DNA from: Micromonospora thermarum
GTDB taxonomy: Bacteria; Actinomycetota; Actinomycetes; Mycobacteriales; Micromonosporaceae
Direction of reading: 5' to 3'
Assembly: GCF_012034245.1 (NCBI RefSeq)
Contig: NZ_JAATEO010000014.1
Span: forward strand, 1-64,000
Length of the DNA: 64,000 bases
How positions within the stretch are numbered: the stretch's first letter is position 1; every line of letters begins with the position of its first letter. The notes under the pieces are model-generated. The model had not been told where the DNA came from. It saw only the letters and a program-made list of their open reading frames with translations, and made no database searches. The position numbers were made by a program, and so were the translations under genes. Below, piece by piece: positions 21,993 to 29,893 of the stretch.

Positions 21993-23081
21993 TCAGTCGA
22001 CGCGCAGGCGGTAGCCCCGCTTCACCACGGTCTGCACGACCCGGGGCGCCTTCAGGCCGGCGCGGAGCCGCGCCACCGCCATCTCCACCGCGTGCTCGTC
22101 CGCGCCGCGTGGCAGTGTCCGCAGCAGGGCGGTCCGGGACAGGACGCGCCCCGGGGAGGCCGCCAGCGCCCGTAGCACCGCCATCGGGGCCGGCGCCAGC
22201 GGGCGCAGGTCCCCGTCGACCATGGCCGCGTGCCCGCGCAGGGTGAGCAGATGGCCGGCGACCTTCAGGGTGACCGTACGGCGGGGCAGTTCGTCGACGA
22301 TGGTGCGGACCAGGGCACCGAGCCGCGCCCGGTGCGGCGCGCTGACCGGGACCCCGCGCCGCAGCAACGGCTCGGCGGTCACCGCGCCCACGCAACTGGC
22401 CAGCACGTCGCCGCGGAAGGCGTCGAGCACCGCGTCGGTGCGGTCCCCGGCGGCCCGGAGCATCGCCTCGGCGGCCGGGGCGGAGGTGAACGTCACCGCG
22501 TCGACCAGCCGGCCGGCGACCAGGTCGATCAGCCGGTGCAGGGGCGCCGGGTCGGTGGGCGGCGCCCAGCGGTAGACCGGTACCTCGATCACGGTCGCCC
22601 CGGCGGCCTCCAGCGCCATCGTGCACTCGGGCTGCCGCTCGCCGTGCAGCTGCATGGCGATCACCTGCCCCGCCACTCCGCGCCGGCGCAGGTGGTCGAC
22701 CACCTCGTCACAGCTCTCCGAGGCCGGGGACCACTGGTCGTGCAGACCGGCGGCGCGGATCGCGCCCCGCGCCTTGGGCCCGCGTGCCACCACGTACGCC
22801 TCGCCGAGCACCGAGCGCAGCGGCTCGGCCAGCCCCCAGCCCTCGGCCGCCTCCAGCCAGCCGCGCATCCCGATGCCGGTGTTGGCCATCAGGATGTCCG
22901 GCGGCCGGTCCAGGCAGGCCCGGGTCGCCTCGCGCAACTCGGTGTCGTCGGCCAGCGGCACGATCCGCAGGGCGGGCGCGAGGACCACCCGCGCACCCCG
23001 CCGCTGGAGCAGCGCCGCCAGTTCGTCCCGTCGCCGGTCGGCGGTCACTCCGATGGTGAAGCCGGCCAGTTCGTCGCGCAT
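21993..23081 (-). CDS. nnaR: NnaR-type regulator: uroporphyrinogen-III synthase domain plus winged helix
   Basis: The 362-residue product has a HemD-like domain at residues about 1-265 (GFTIGVTADRRRDELAALLQ, ILMANTGIGMRGWLEAAEGW, VVARGPKARGAIRAAGL, DAVTFTSAPAAEAMLRAAG). A C-terminal OmpR/PhoB-type winged helix follows at about 270-362 (SRTALLRTLPRGADEHAVEMAVARLRAGL, VVQTVVKRGYRLRVD). This domain pair defines the actinobacterial NnaR group, which works with GlnR to activate nitrate and nitrite assimilation genes. The family is regarded as a regulator, and catalytic HemD activity should not be assumed. ATG 23081 directly follows the nirD stop, with GGAGGGG inside the nirD end. It is the last gene of the operon it probably controls. 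Confidence 0.9.
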   Translation of the reverse strand: MRDELAGFTIGVTADRRRDELAALLQRRGARVVLAPALRIVPLADDTELREATRACLDRPPDILMANTGIGMRGWLEAAEGWGLAEPLRSVLGEAYVVARGPKARGAIRAAGLHDQWSPASESCDEVVDHLRRRGVAGQVIAMQLHGERQPECTMALEAAGATVIEVPVYRWAPPTDPAPLHRLIDLVAGRLVDAVTFTSAPAAEAMLRAAGDRTDAVLDAFRGDVLASCVGAVTAEPLLRRGVPVSAPHRARLGALVRTIVDELPRRTVTLKVAGHLLTLRGHAAMVDGDLRPLAPAPMAVLRALAASPGRVLSRTALLRTLPRGADEHAVEMAVARLRAGLKAPRVVQTVVKRGYRLRVD

Positions 23082-23489
23082 TCACCCCTCCTGTCGCAGC
23101 CGCACCTCGACCAGCCCGTCCCGGCAGCGCACCTCGTGCGACCGGACGGCGACCCCCGGCAGGTCGAGGCAGCGCCCGGTGCTCAGGTCGTACACCTGCT
23201 TGTGCAGCGGGGAGGCCACCGTCGGCACCCCGCCCCGGCTGCCGACGATCCCGCGTGAGAGCACGTACGCCCCGCCGACCGGGTCGAGGTTGTCGGTGGC
23301 GAACAGGCCGTCGGCGGTGCGGAACAGCGCGACCTGCACGCCGTCGACCAGCGCGGCGACACCCCGGTCCAGGTCCAGTCGGTCCAGCGGGCACACCGGG
23401 GTCCAGCGCGATCGGGTCGCGTTGCCCGGCTGGGCGATCCCCACGGTCGCGGTGCTCATCGGCGTACCTCCCATGGTCGCGGTGCTCAT
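23082..23489 (-). CDS. nirD: Nitrite reductase small subunit NirD (two equivalent starts)
   Basis: A Rieske-like small subunit of the NAD(P)H-dependent siroheme nitrite reductase. Features are WTPVCPLDRLDLDRGVAALV, DGLFATDNLDPVGGAYVLSRGIV, ASPLHKQVYDLSTGRCLD. The Cys/His ligands of true Rieske clusters are not conserved, as expected for NirD. Start choice is ambiguous: ATG 23489 (135 residues, overlapping the nirB stop as ATGA) and ATG 23459 (125 residues) each have an identical GGAGGTACGCCG leader, because the region is duplicated (see 23441-23500). Both are in frame. The stop abuts the nnaR start. Confidence 0.9.
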   Translation of the reverse strand: MSTATMGGTPMSTATVGIAQPGNATRSRWTPVCPLDRLDLDRGVAALVDGVQVALFRTADGLFATDNLDPVGGAYVLSRGIVGSRGGVPTVASPLHKQVYDLSTGRCLDLPGVAVRSHEVRCRDGLVEVRLRQEG

Positions 23490-23500
23490 CGGCGTACCTC
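23441..23500. repeat. 30-bp tandem duplication covering the nirD start
   Basis: Two adjacent 30-bp copies (23441-23470 and 23471-23500) differ at one base. Each carries a full ribosome site and ATG for nirD. As 30 bp is ten codons, the frame is kept. Confidence 0.95.
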
Positions 23501-25999
23501 CGGCATTCCCAGGGCCACCGGCTGCCGGGTGCCGGCCGTGCCGGCCGGGGCGGGCACCGGTTGGCCGCGTTCCTCGGTGAACTGGATGGAGGGGTCGGGC
23601 ACGTCGGGCGCGTTGACGAACGAGGTGAACCGGCGCAGCCGTACCGGGTCGTCGAGGACGTCCCGCCACTCGTCCGAGTACGACGCGACGTGCCGGGCCA
23701 TCGCCTCGTCCAGCTCGGCGCAGAGGCCGAGCGAGTCGTCGACGATGACCGCGCGGAGGTGGTCCAGCCCGCCGTCCATCGCCTCGATCCAGGCGGCGGT
23801 GCGTTGCAGCCGGTCCGCGGTGCGGATGTAGAACATGAGGAACCGGTCGATCAGGGTGACCAGTTCGGACGTCGTGAGGTCGCTGGCGAACAGGTCGGCG
23901 TGCCGGGGCCGGAAACCGCCGTTGCCGCCGACGTAGAGGTTCCAGCCGGTGTCGGTGGCGATGATGCCGAAGTCCTTGCTGCGGGCCTCGGCGCACTCCC
24001 GGGCGCAGCCGGACACCGCAGACTTGATCTTGTGTGGGGCGCGCAGGCCGCGGTAGCGCAGCTCCAGCGCCACGGCCAGCCCGACCGAGTCCTGCACGCC
24101 GTACCGGCACCAGGTCGACCCGACGCACGACTTCACCGTGCGCAGCGCCTTGCCGTACGCGTGACCGGACTCGAAGCCGGCGTCGACCAGCCGGCGCCAG
24201 ATCTGCGGCAGCTGCTCGACCCGCGCGCCGAACAGGTCGATCCGCTGCCCGCCGGTGATCTTCGTGTAGAGCTGGAAGTCCCGCGCCACCTCGCCGATCA
24301 CGATCAGCTTCTCCGGGGTGATCTCGCCGCCGGGGATCCGGGGCACCACCGAGTAGCTGCCGTCGCGTTGCAGGTTGGCCAGGAAGTGGTCGTTGGTGTC
24401 CTGCAGCGACGCCTGCTCGCCGTCGAGGATGTGCCCGCTGCCGAGGGAGGCGAGGATCGACGCCACCGCCGGCTTGCAGATGTCACACCCGCGACCCCGG
24501 CCGTGTTCCGCGATCAGCCGGGAGAAGGTGCGGATGCCACGGACCCGGACGATGTCGAACAGCTCCTGCCGGCTCGCGTCGAAGTGCTCGCAGAGCGCCG
24601 TGGACTGCTTCACCCCGGCGGCGTCCAGCAACTGCTTGAGCATCGGTACGCAGGAACCGCAGCTCGTGCCGGCCCGGGTGCACGCCTTGAGCGCCGGCAC
24701 GTCGGTGGCGCCGCCCGCGATGGCCGCGTCGATGTCGTCGCGGGTGACCGCGTTGCAGGAGCAGACCTGCGCCGAACCCGGCAGCGTCGTCGCCCCGGCG
24801 CCGCCCCCGGCCGGCGCGAGCAGCGCCAGCGGGGGAGCGGGCAGCGGCCCGCCGACACTCGCCCGCAACGTCGGGTACGCGCTGGCGTCGCCGACCAGCA
24901 CACCGCCGAGCAGCGTGCTCGCGTCGTCGGAGAGGACCAGCTTCGCGTACACCCGGGTGGCCGGGTCGGTGAACGTCACGTCGAGGCAGCCCTCGGTGGT
25001 GCCGTGCGCGTCGCCGAACGAGGCGACGTCCACCCCGAGTAGTTTGAGCTTGGTCGCGGTGTCCGCGCCGGGGAAGGTCGCCGCGCCGCCCACCAGCCGG
25101 TCGGCGACCACCTCGGCCATCGCGTACCCCGGCGCGACCAGGCCGTGGCAGGTCCCGTCGACCGCCGCGCACTCGCCGACCGCCCAGATCCGCTCGTCCG
25201 CCGTCCGGCAGGTGTCGTCGACGAGCACCCCGCCCCGGGGACCGAGCGGCAGGCCGGCGGCCCGGGCCAGCTCGTCGCGGGGTCGGATGCCGGCCGCGAC
25301 GACGACGAGGTCGGCGTCGACCCGGGCGCCGTCGGTCAGCTCCAGCGCGGCCACCGACCCGTCCGGGCCGGCGCGCAGGGCGCTGGTGGCCACCCCGAGG
25401 TGGCAGCTCACGTCCAGCTCCTCGACGTACCGGCGGAGCATCGCGCCGCCGGCGGTGTCCACCTGCACCGGCATCAGCCGCGGCGCGAACTCCACCACGC
25501 TGGTGGCGAGCCCGAGCAGCCGCAGCGCGTTCGCCGCCTCCAGGCCGAGCAGGCCGCCGCCGATCACCGCGCCGGTACGCCGGCCGTCCGCGTGCTGGCG
25601 GATCGCCGCCAGGTCGTCCAGCGTGCGGTAGACGAAGACCCCCGGCAGGTCCGTCCCCTCGATCGGCGGGACGAAGGCGTACGACCCGGTGGCCAGTACC
25701 AGCGCGTCGTACGCGTACTCCCCGGCCGCCGTCGTGACCACGCGCCGGTCCCGGTCGATCGCCGTGACCGGCTCGCCGAGCCGCAGCTCGACGCCGTCGT
25801 CGGGGGTGTGCAGGTTCAGCTCGTCCTCGCCCACCCCGTCGAAGAAGGCCGAGAGCCGCACCCGGTCGTACGCCGGTCGGGTCTCCTCGCCGAGCACGGT
25901 CACCCGCCAGCGACCGTCCGTGTCGCGGGCGCGCAACGCGTCCACGAACCGCTGCCCGACCATGCCGTTTCCGACGACGACCAGCCTGCCGTAGCTCAT
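23486..25999 (-). CDS. nirB: NAD(P)H nitrite reductase large subunit NirB
   Basis: Reduces nitrite to ammonium in the cytoplasm with six electrons from NAD(P)H. The product is 837 residues, the family length. Domains in order: FAD/NAD(P)H reductase (GRLVVVGNGMVGQRFVDALR; second nucleotide motif GAVIGGGLLGLEAANALRLL), BFD-type [2Fe-2S] domain (CSCN near residue 412, CGSC about 35 residues later), ferredoxin-like half domain, then siroheme/[4Fe-4S] domain with CVGSTWC (C-x5-C, near residue 625) and CAREC (C-x3-C, near 665). The start MSYGRL (ATG 25999) is supported by GGAG; the open frame continues upstream for 17 codons with no support. The siroheme itself is made by genes not seen here. Confidence 0.96.
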   Translation of the reverse strand: MSYGRLVVVGNGMVGQRFVDALRARDTDGRWRVTVLGEETRPAYDRVRLSAFFDGVGEDELNLHTPDDGVELRLGEPVTAIDRDRRVVTTAAGEYAYDALVLATGSYAFVPPIEGTDLPGVFVYRTLDDLAAIRQHADGRRTGAVIGGGLLGLEAANALRLLGLATSVVEFAPRLMPVQVDTAGGAMLRRYVEELDVSCHLGVATSALRAGPDGSVAALELTDGARVDADLVVVAAGIRPRDELARAAGLPLGPRGGVLVDDTCRTADERIWAVGECAAVDGTCHGLVAPGYAMAEVVADRLVGGAATFPGADTATKLKLLGVDVASFGDAHGTTEGCLDVTFTDPATRVYAKLVLSDDASTLLGGVLVGDASAYPTLRASVGGPLPAPPLALLAPAGGGAGATTLPGSAQVCSCNAVTRDDIDAAIAGGATDVPALKACTRAGTSCGSCVPMLKQLLDAAGVKQSTALCEHFDASRQELFDIVRVRGIRTFSRLIAEHGRGRGCDICKPAVASILASLGSGHILDGEQASLQDTNDHFLANLQRDGSYSVVPRIPGGEITPEKLIVIGEVARDFQLYTKITGGQRIDLFGARVEQLPQIWRRLVDAGFESGHAYGKALRTVKSCVGSTWCRYGVQDSVGLAVALELRYRGLRAPHKIKSAVSGCARECAEARSKDFGIIATDTGWNLYVGGNGGFRPRHADLFASDLTTSELVTLIDRFLMFYIRTADRLQRTAAWIEAMDGGLDHLRAVIVDDSLGLCAELDEAMARHVASYSDEWRDVLDDPVRLRRFTSFVNAPDVPDPSIQFTEERGQPVPAPAGTAGTRQPVALGMPEVRR

Positions 26000-26154
26000 G
26001 CCGGCACTCCGCTTCGCCGAACGGTCCGAGCCCCGGCCGCGCCGGCGCAACCGGCAACGTCGAGGGGACCTCGGCCTGGGATCGGACTGTTTGCAGTGCC
26101 GCCATGAGGCACCATCGCACTGAGCCTGCTGATTCGCTCGCTTCGCTCGCTCAT
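25996..26154 (-). CDS. Possible 52-residue ORF linking nasB and nirB (doubtful)
   Basis: ATG 26154 overlaps the nasB stop (ATGA), and the TGA at 25998-25996 overlaps the nirB ATG in the same manner, so the frame bridges the two genes exactly. The N-terminus MSERSERISR comes from a short palindromic repeat often seen at gene boundaries in actinobacteria. The rest has no domain, and third-position GC is lower than in its neighbours. It may be untranslated, or may only carry ribosomes from nasB to nirB. Confidence 0.25.
   Translation of the reverse strand: MSERSERISRLSAMVPHGGTANSPIPGRGPLDVAGCAGAAGARTVRRSGVPA
26135..26150. repeat. Short GCGAGCGAAGCGAGCG repeat at the nasB end
   Basis: A 16-bp near-palindrome reading GCGAGCGAAGCGAGCG on the minus strand, immediately after the nasB stop. 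When translated from an ATG it gives SERSER. I recall this motif as widely dispersed in actinobacterial genomes; a copy count in this genome would confirm it. Confidence 0.5.
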
Positions 26155-27590
26155 CGCGCCACCTCCACCGAGTCCACGCTGGACAGCCATTCGACGATTC
26201 CGGCGACCGCGTCCCGGCAGCCGCCGCAGCCCGTACCCGCCCGGGTCCCCGCCACCACGGCGTCGACTGTCCGGGCCCCGGAACGCCAGCAGCTCACCAG
26301 CGTTCCCTTGCTCACGTTGTTGCACTGGCAGACCGTCGCCGCGTCCGGCATCAGCGCCGGCGTCGCGGCCGGCTCGGCCGGTGCCGCGCCGAACGCCCGG
26401 CCGAGCAGCAGGGACCGCCGGTCGGCGGGGACCGGCTGCCCCCGGTCGAAGAGCTGGATGACCGTGCCGACGGCCGGGTTGTCGCCGAGCAGGATCGCGG
26501 CGGTCAGCCGCTCGTCGTGGATGCGCAGCCGGGCGTACGTGCCCCGCGCCGGGTCGGTGAAGGTCAGCTCCTCACCGGGCCCGTCGCCGGCGGGGTCGCC
26601 CATGGCGGCCAGGTCGATGCCGGCCGCCTTGAGCCGGGTCACCACCGGCTTCGGCCGGTAGCGGGCCAGCGGGTCCTCGCCGGTGAGCACCTGGGCCAGC
26701 ACCCGCGCCTGCGCCCACGCCGGGGCGACCAGCCCGGTCAGCACCCCGTCGTGCTGGGCGCAGTCGCCGATCGCGGAGATGCACCGGTCGCTGGTGCGCA
26801 GCCGGTCGTCCACGAGCACACCCCGCTCGACCGCCAACCCGGCCGACGCCGCGAGCGCGGTGTCGGGGCGTACTCCGCAGGAGACCACCAGCAGGTCGGC
26901 GTCGAGCGACCGGCCGTCGGCGAGGTCGAGGCGTACGCCGTCGGCGTCGGCCGCCACGGCGGTGGCCGAGACCGACAGGTGGGTGGTCACACCCAGACCG
27001 GCGAGGGTCCGCGCGAGCACCGCGGCGCCGGCCGGGTCGAGCTGGCGTTCCATCAGGTACGGGACGGGGTGCACCACGGCCACGTCGAGTCCCCGGGCGG
27101 CGAGCCCGCGGGCCGCCTCCAGCCCGAGCAGCCCGCCGCCGAGCACCAGGACCCGGCGTGCACCCTCGGCGACGGCGAGGATCCGCCGGCAGTCGTCCAG
27201 GGTGCGGAACGGCACCACCCGCTCGGGCAGCTCCGGGCCGTCCAGCCCCGGCAGGGGCGGCACGATGGCCCGGCTGCCGGTGGCGAGCACCAGGTGGTCG
27301 TACGGGATCCGGTCGCCGTCGTGGGTGCGGACGGTGCGGCCCGCCCGGTCGACCGCCGTGACGGTCACCGCGGTCCGCAGGTCGACGCCCTGCCCGGCCA
27401 CCTCGGCCAGCTCCACGTCGGGCTCGCCGATCTTGCCGGCCAGCAGCGTGGAGAGCATGATCCGGTTGTACGCCCGGTGCGGCTCCGCCCCGAGCACGGT
27501 GACCTTCCGGTCCCCGTCGCGCGCGTGCAGTTCGCTCGCGAGCCGGGCTCCGGCCATCCCGTTTCCGACGATCACGATCCGTTCGGTCAC
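26151..27590 (-). CDS. nasB: Assimilatory nitrate reductase electron-transfer subunit (NasB-like)
   Basis: An FAD/NADH oxidoreductase of 479 residues. FAD motif RIVIVGNGMAGARLASELHA at the start, NAD motif RVLVLGGGLLGLEAARGLAA near residue 145, SAIGDCAQHDGVL for the flavin tail, and a C-terminal BFD-type [2Fe-2S] domain with CQCNN (about residue 421) and GCGGC (about 457). It resembles the N-terminal half of NirB and the NasB/NasC electron-delivery subunits, so it should pass NADH electrons to the adjacent NasA. The GTG start at 27590 overlaps the nasA stop (GTGA). The symbol follows operon context; naming differs between genera. Confidence 0.87.
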   Translation of the reverse strand: MTERIVIVGNGMAGARLASELHARDGDRKVTVLGAEPHRAYNRIMLSTLLAGKIGEPDVELAEVAGQGVDLRTAVTVTAVDRAGRTVRTHDGDRIPYDHLVLATGSRAIVPPLPGLDGPELPERVVPFRTLDDCRRILAVAEGARRVLVLGGGLLGLEAARGLAARGLDVAVVHPVPYLMERQLDPAGAAVLARTLAGLGVTTHLSVSATAVAADADGVRLDLADGRSLDADLLVVSCGVRPDTALAASAGLAVERGVLVDDRLRTSDRCISAIGDCAQHDGVLTGLVAPAWAQARVLAQVLTGEDPLARYRPKPVVTRLKAAGIDLAAMGDPAGDGPGEELTFTDPARGTYARLRIHDERLTAAILLGDNPAVGTVIQLFDRGQPVPADRRSLLLGRAFGAAPAEPAATPALMPDAATVCQCNNVSKGTLVSCWRSGARTVDAVVAGTRAGTGCGGCRDAVAGIVEWLSSVDSVEVAR

Positions 27591-29746
27591 GGCGTCTCCA
27601 CCCTCTCGACTCGCACGGCGCAGATCTTGAACTCCGGCATCCCGGAGATGGGGTCGACGGCGTCGTTGGTGACCGAGTTGGCGCGGGCCGCGCCGCCCCA
27701 GTGGAACGGCGCGAACACGGTGTCCGGCCGGATCGCCGCGCTGAGCCGGGCCGGCGCGACCATCTCGCCCCGGCGGGAGACCACCCGGACCGGCTCGCCG
27801 TCGGCCACCCCGAGCCGCCCGGCCAGGTCCGGGTGCAGCTCGACGAAGGCCTCCGGCGCGGCCCGGCGCAGCGCCGGCACCCGTCGCGTCTGGGTGCCCG
27901 ACTGGTACTGGGCGAGCACCCGGCCGGTGGTGAAGTGCAGCGGGTAGGCGGCGCTGACCTCCTCGGCGGCGGGCCGGTGCTCGACCGCGTGGAACCGGGC
28001 CCGCCCGTCCGGGGTGGGGAAGCGCTCGGCGAAGAGCCGCGGCGTGTCCGGCCCGTCGGGGTCCGGGCAGGGCCAGTACGCGCCGTCGTGCGCGTCGATC
28101 CGCTCCCAGGTGATGCCCGCGTAGTCGGCGATCCCGCCGGCCGACGCCCGCCGCAACTCCTCGAACACCGCCTGCGGCTCAGGTGTGCGGAAGGAGCCCT
28201 TCTCATCGCCTCGTGGCGGTGAAGCGTCATCTCCTCGCCCGTCGGCGAGGCGGGCGGTGAGGTCGGCGAGGATCGCCAGGTCGGTGCGGACGCCGGCCGG
28301 CGGCTCGCGCAGCGCGCGGCGGCGCAGCACCCGGCCCTCCAGATTGGTCATCGTGCCGTCCTCCTCGGCCCACTGCGCCGTCGGCAGCACCACGTCGGCG
28401 AGGGCGGCCGTCTCGGACAGCAGGAAGTCGGCCACCACCAGCAGGTCGAGGTCCCGCAACCGGCCCTCGATCCGGGCCGCCCGGGGCGCGGAGACCACCG
28501 GGTTGGAGCCGAAGACGAGCATCGCCTTCGGACCGTCCGGGGTGCCGAGCGAGTCGAGCAGCCGGTACGCGGGCACCCCGGGCCCGGGCAGGTCGTCGGC
28601 CGGTACGCCCCACACCCCGGCGACGTGCGCGCGGGCGGCGGGGTCGTCGATGCGCCGGTAGCCGGGGAGCTGGTCGGCCTTCTGCCCGTGCTCCCGGCCG
28701 CCCTGCCCGTTGCCCTGCCCGGTCAGGCAGCCGTAGCCGGAGCCGGGGCGACCCGGCAGGCCGAGGGCGAGCGCCAGGTTGACGAACCCGGTGACGGTGT
28801 CGACGCCCTTGGCGTGCTGCTCGGCGCCGCGGGCGGTCAGGATGACCACCCGCTCACCGGTGCCCAGGGCCCGGGCGGTCGCCTCCAGGTCGGCCACCGG
28901 CACCCCGGAGAGGACCTCGGCGCGTGCCGGCCACCAGGCGGCGACGGCCCGGCGGACCTCCTCGAAGCCGCTGGTCCGGGCGGCGATGTAGTCCTTGTCG
29001 ACGAGGCCTTCGGTGAGCGCGATGTGCAGCAGCGCGCTCGCCACCGCGAGGTCGGTGCCCGGCAGCGGTTGCAGGTGCAGGTCGGCCAGGCGGGCGGTGG
29101 CGGTGACCCGGGGGTCGACCACGATCAGCTTCCCGCCGCGCTGGCGCTGCTCGGTCAGCCACCGCACCAGCGGGGGCATCGTCTCGGCCGGGTTCGCGCC
29201 GACCAGCAGCAGGGTGTCGGCGCGGCCCAGGTCGGACAGCGGGAACGGCAGGCCCCGGTCGACGCCGAAGGCCCGCATGCCGGCGGCCGCCGCCGAGGAC
29301 ATGCAGAACCGGCCGTTGTAGTCGATGTTCCGGGTCCGCAGCGCCACCCGGGCGAACTTGCCCAGCGCGTACGCCTTCTCGTTGGTGAGGCCGCCGCCGC
29401 CGAAGACCGCGACCGCGTCCCGACCGTGTCCGGACTGGACGTCGCGGATCCCCTCGGCGACCCGGGCCAGGGCGGCGTCCCAGGTCGCCGGCCGCAGCTC
29501 GCCGCTGGCCGGGTCGCGCAGCAGGGGAGTGGTGAGCCGCTCGGGGTGGTCGAGCAGCTCGGCGGCGGTCCAGCCCTTCTGGCAGAGCCCGCCCCGGTTG
29601 GTGGGGAACTGCCGGGGGAGCACCGCCACCCGGCCGTCCTCCTCGCGCAGCGTCATGCCGCACTGGAGGGCGCAGTACGGGCAGTGCGTCGCCGCCTCCC
29701 GGGGTGTCGGCCCCGGTGCAGTCGCAGGTCGCGCACCGTCTGTCAT
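27587..29746 (-). CDS. nasA: Assimilatory nitrate reductase catalytic subunit (molybdopterin)
   Basis: Reduces nitrate to nitrite with Mo-bis-MGD and one [4Fe-4S] cluster. The product is 719 residues. The N-terminal cluster motif is HCPYCALQCGM (about residues 22-32) with the last ligand in GGLCQKGWT. Further motifs are NIDYNGRFCMSSAAAAG, LLVGANPAETMPPLVRWL, VVDPRVTATARLADLHL, GQGNGQGGREHGQKADQLPG, VFGSNPVVSAPRA, PTAQWAEEDGTMTNLEGRV and a molydopterin-binding C-terminal domain (HFTTGRVLAQYQSGTQTRR). An extra segment of about a dozen residues, GDDASPPRGDEKGSF, interrupts the usually short link before AVFEELRRASAGG (DNA about 28190-28245). It is the first gene of the leftward operon, 25 bp from a GlnR-type box. 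Confidence 0.94.
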   Translation of the reverse strand: MTDGARPATAPGPTPREAATHCPYCALQCGMTLREEDGRVAVLPRQFPTNRGGLCQKGWTAAELLDHPERLTTPLLRDPASGELRPATWDAALARVAEGIRDVQSGHGRDAVAVFGGGGLTNEKAYALGKFARVALRTRNIDYNGRFCMSSAAAAGMRAFGVDRGLPFPLSDLGRADTLLLVGANPAETMPPLVRWLTEQRQRGGKLIVVDPRVTATARLADLHLQPLPGTDLAVASALLHIALTEGLVDKDYIAARTSGFEEVRRAVAAWWPARAEVLSGVPVADLEATARALGTGERVVILTARGAEQHAKGVDTVTGFVNLALALGLPGRPGSGYGCLTGQGNGQGGREHGQKADQLPGYRRIDDPAARAHVAGVWGVPADDLPGPGVPAYRLLDSLGTPDGPKAMLVFGSNPVVSAPRAARIEGRLRDLDLLVVADFLLSETAALADVVLPTAQWAEEDGTMTNLEGRVLRRRALREPPAGVRTDLAILADLTARLADGRGDDASPPRGDEKGSFRTPEPQAVFEELRRASAGGIADYAGITWERIDAHDGAYWPCPDPDGPDTPRLFAERFPTPDGRARFHAVEHRPAAEEVSAAYPLHFTTGRVLAQYQSGTQTRRVPALRRAAPEAFVELHPDLAGRLGVADGEPVRVVSRRGEMVAPARLSAAIRPDTVFAPFHWGGAARANSVTNDAVDPISGMPEFKICAVRVERVETP

Positions 29747-29770
29747 GCCCGAGAAGCGTGCCGGCAGGGG

Positions 29771-29808
29771 ATTTCCGGTCCGGGTCCCGTTTGTTTCGGT
29801 CCTGTCAA
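29771..29808 (-). promoter_or_regulatory. GlnR-type nitrogen-control box upstream of nasA
   Basis: Read on the minus strand: TTGAC, six bases, GAAAC, six bases, GACCC, six bases, GAAAT. The four 5-mers recur every 11 bp, the a-b-a-b pattern described for actinobacterial GlnR. The downstream edge is 25 bp from the nasA start. GlnR activates nitrate assimilation under nitrogen limitation, so this site probably drives the nas-nir-nnaR operon, together with NnaR. Confidence 0.8.
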
Positions 29809-29893
29809 GAGGGGCTCACACCGCACCCGGGCAGTGAGCGGGTCCGCCTCGTCTACGATGTGAGAAAGATTTCCTGAATATTGGGAGGCCGGG

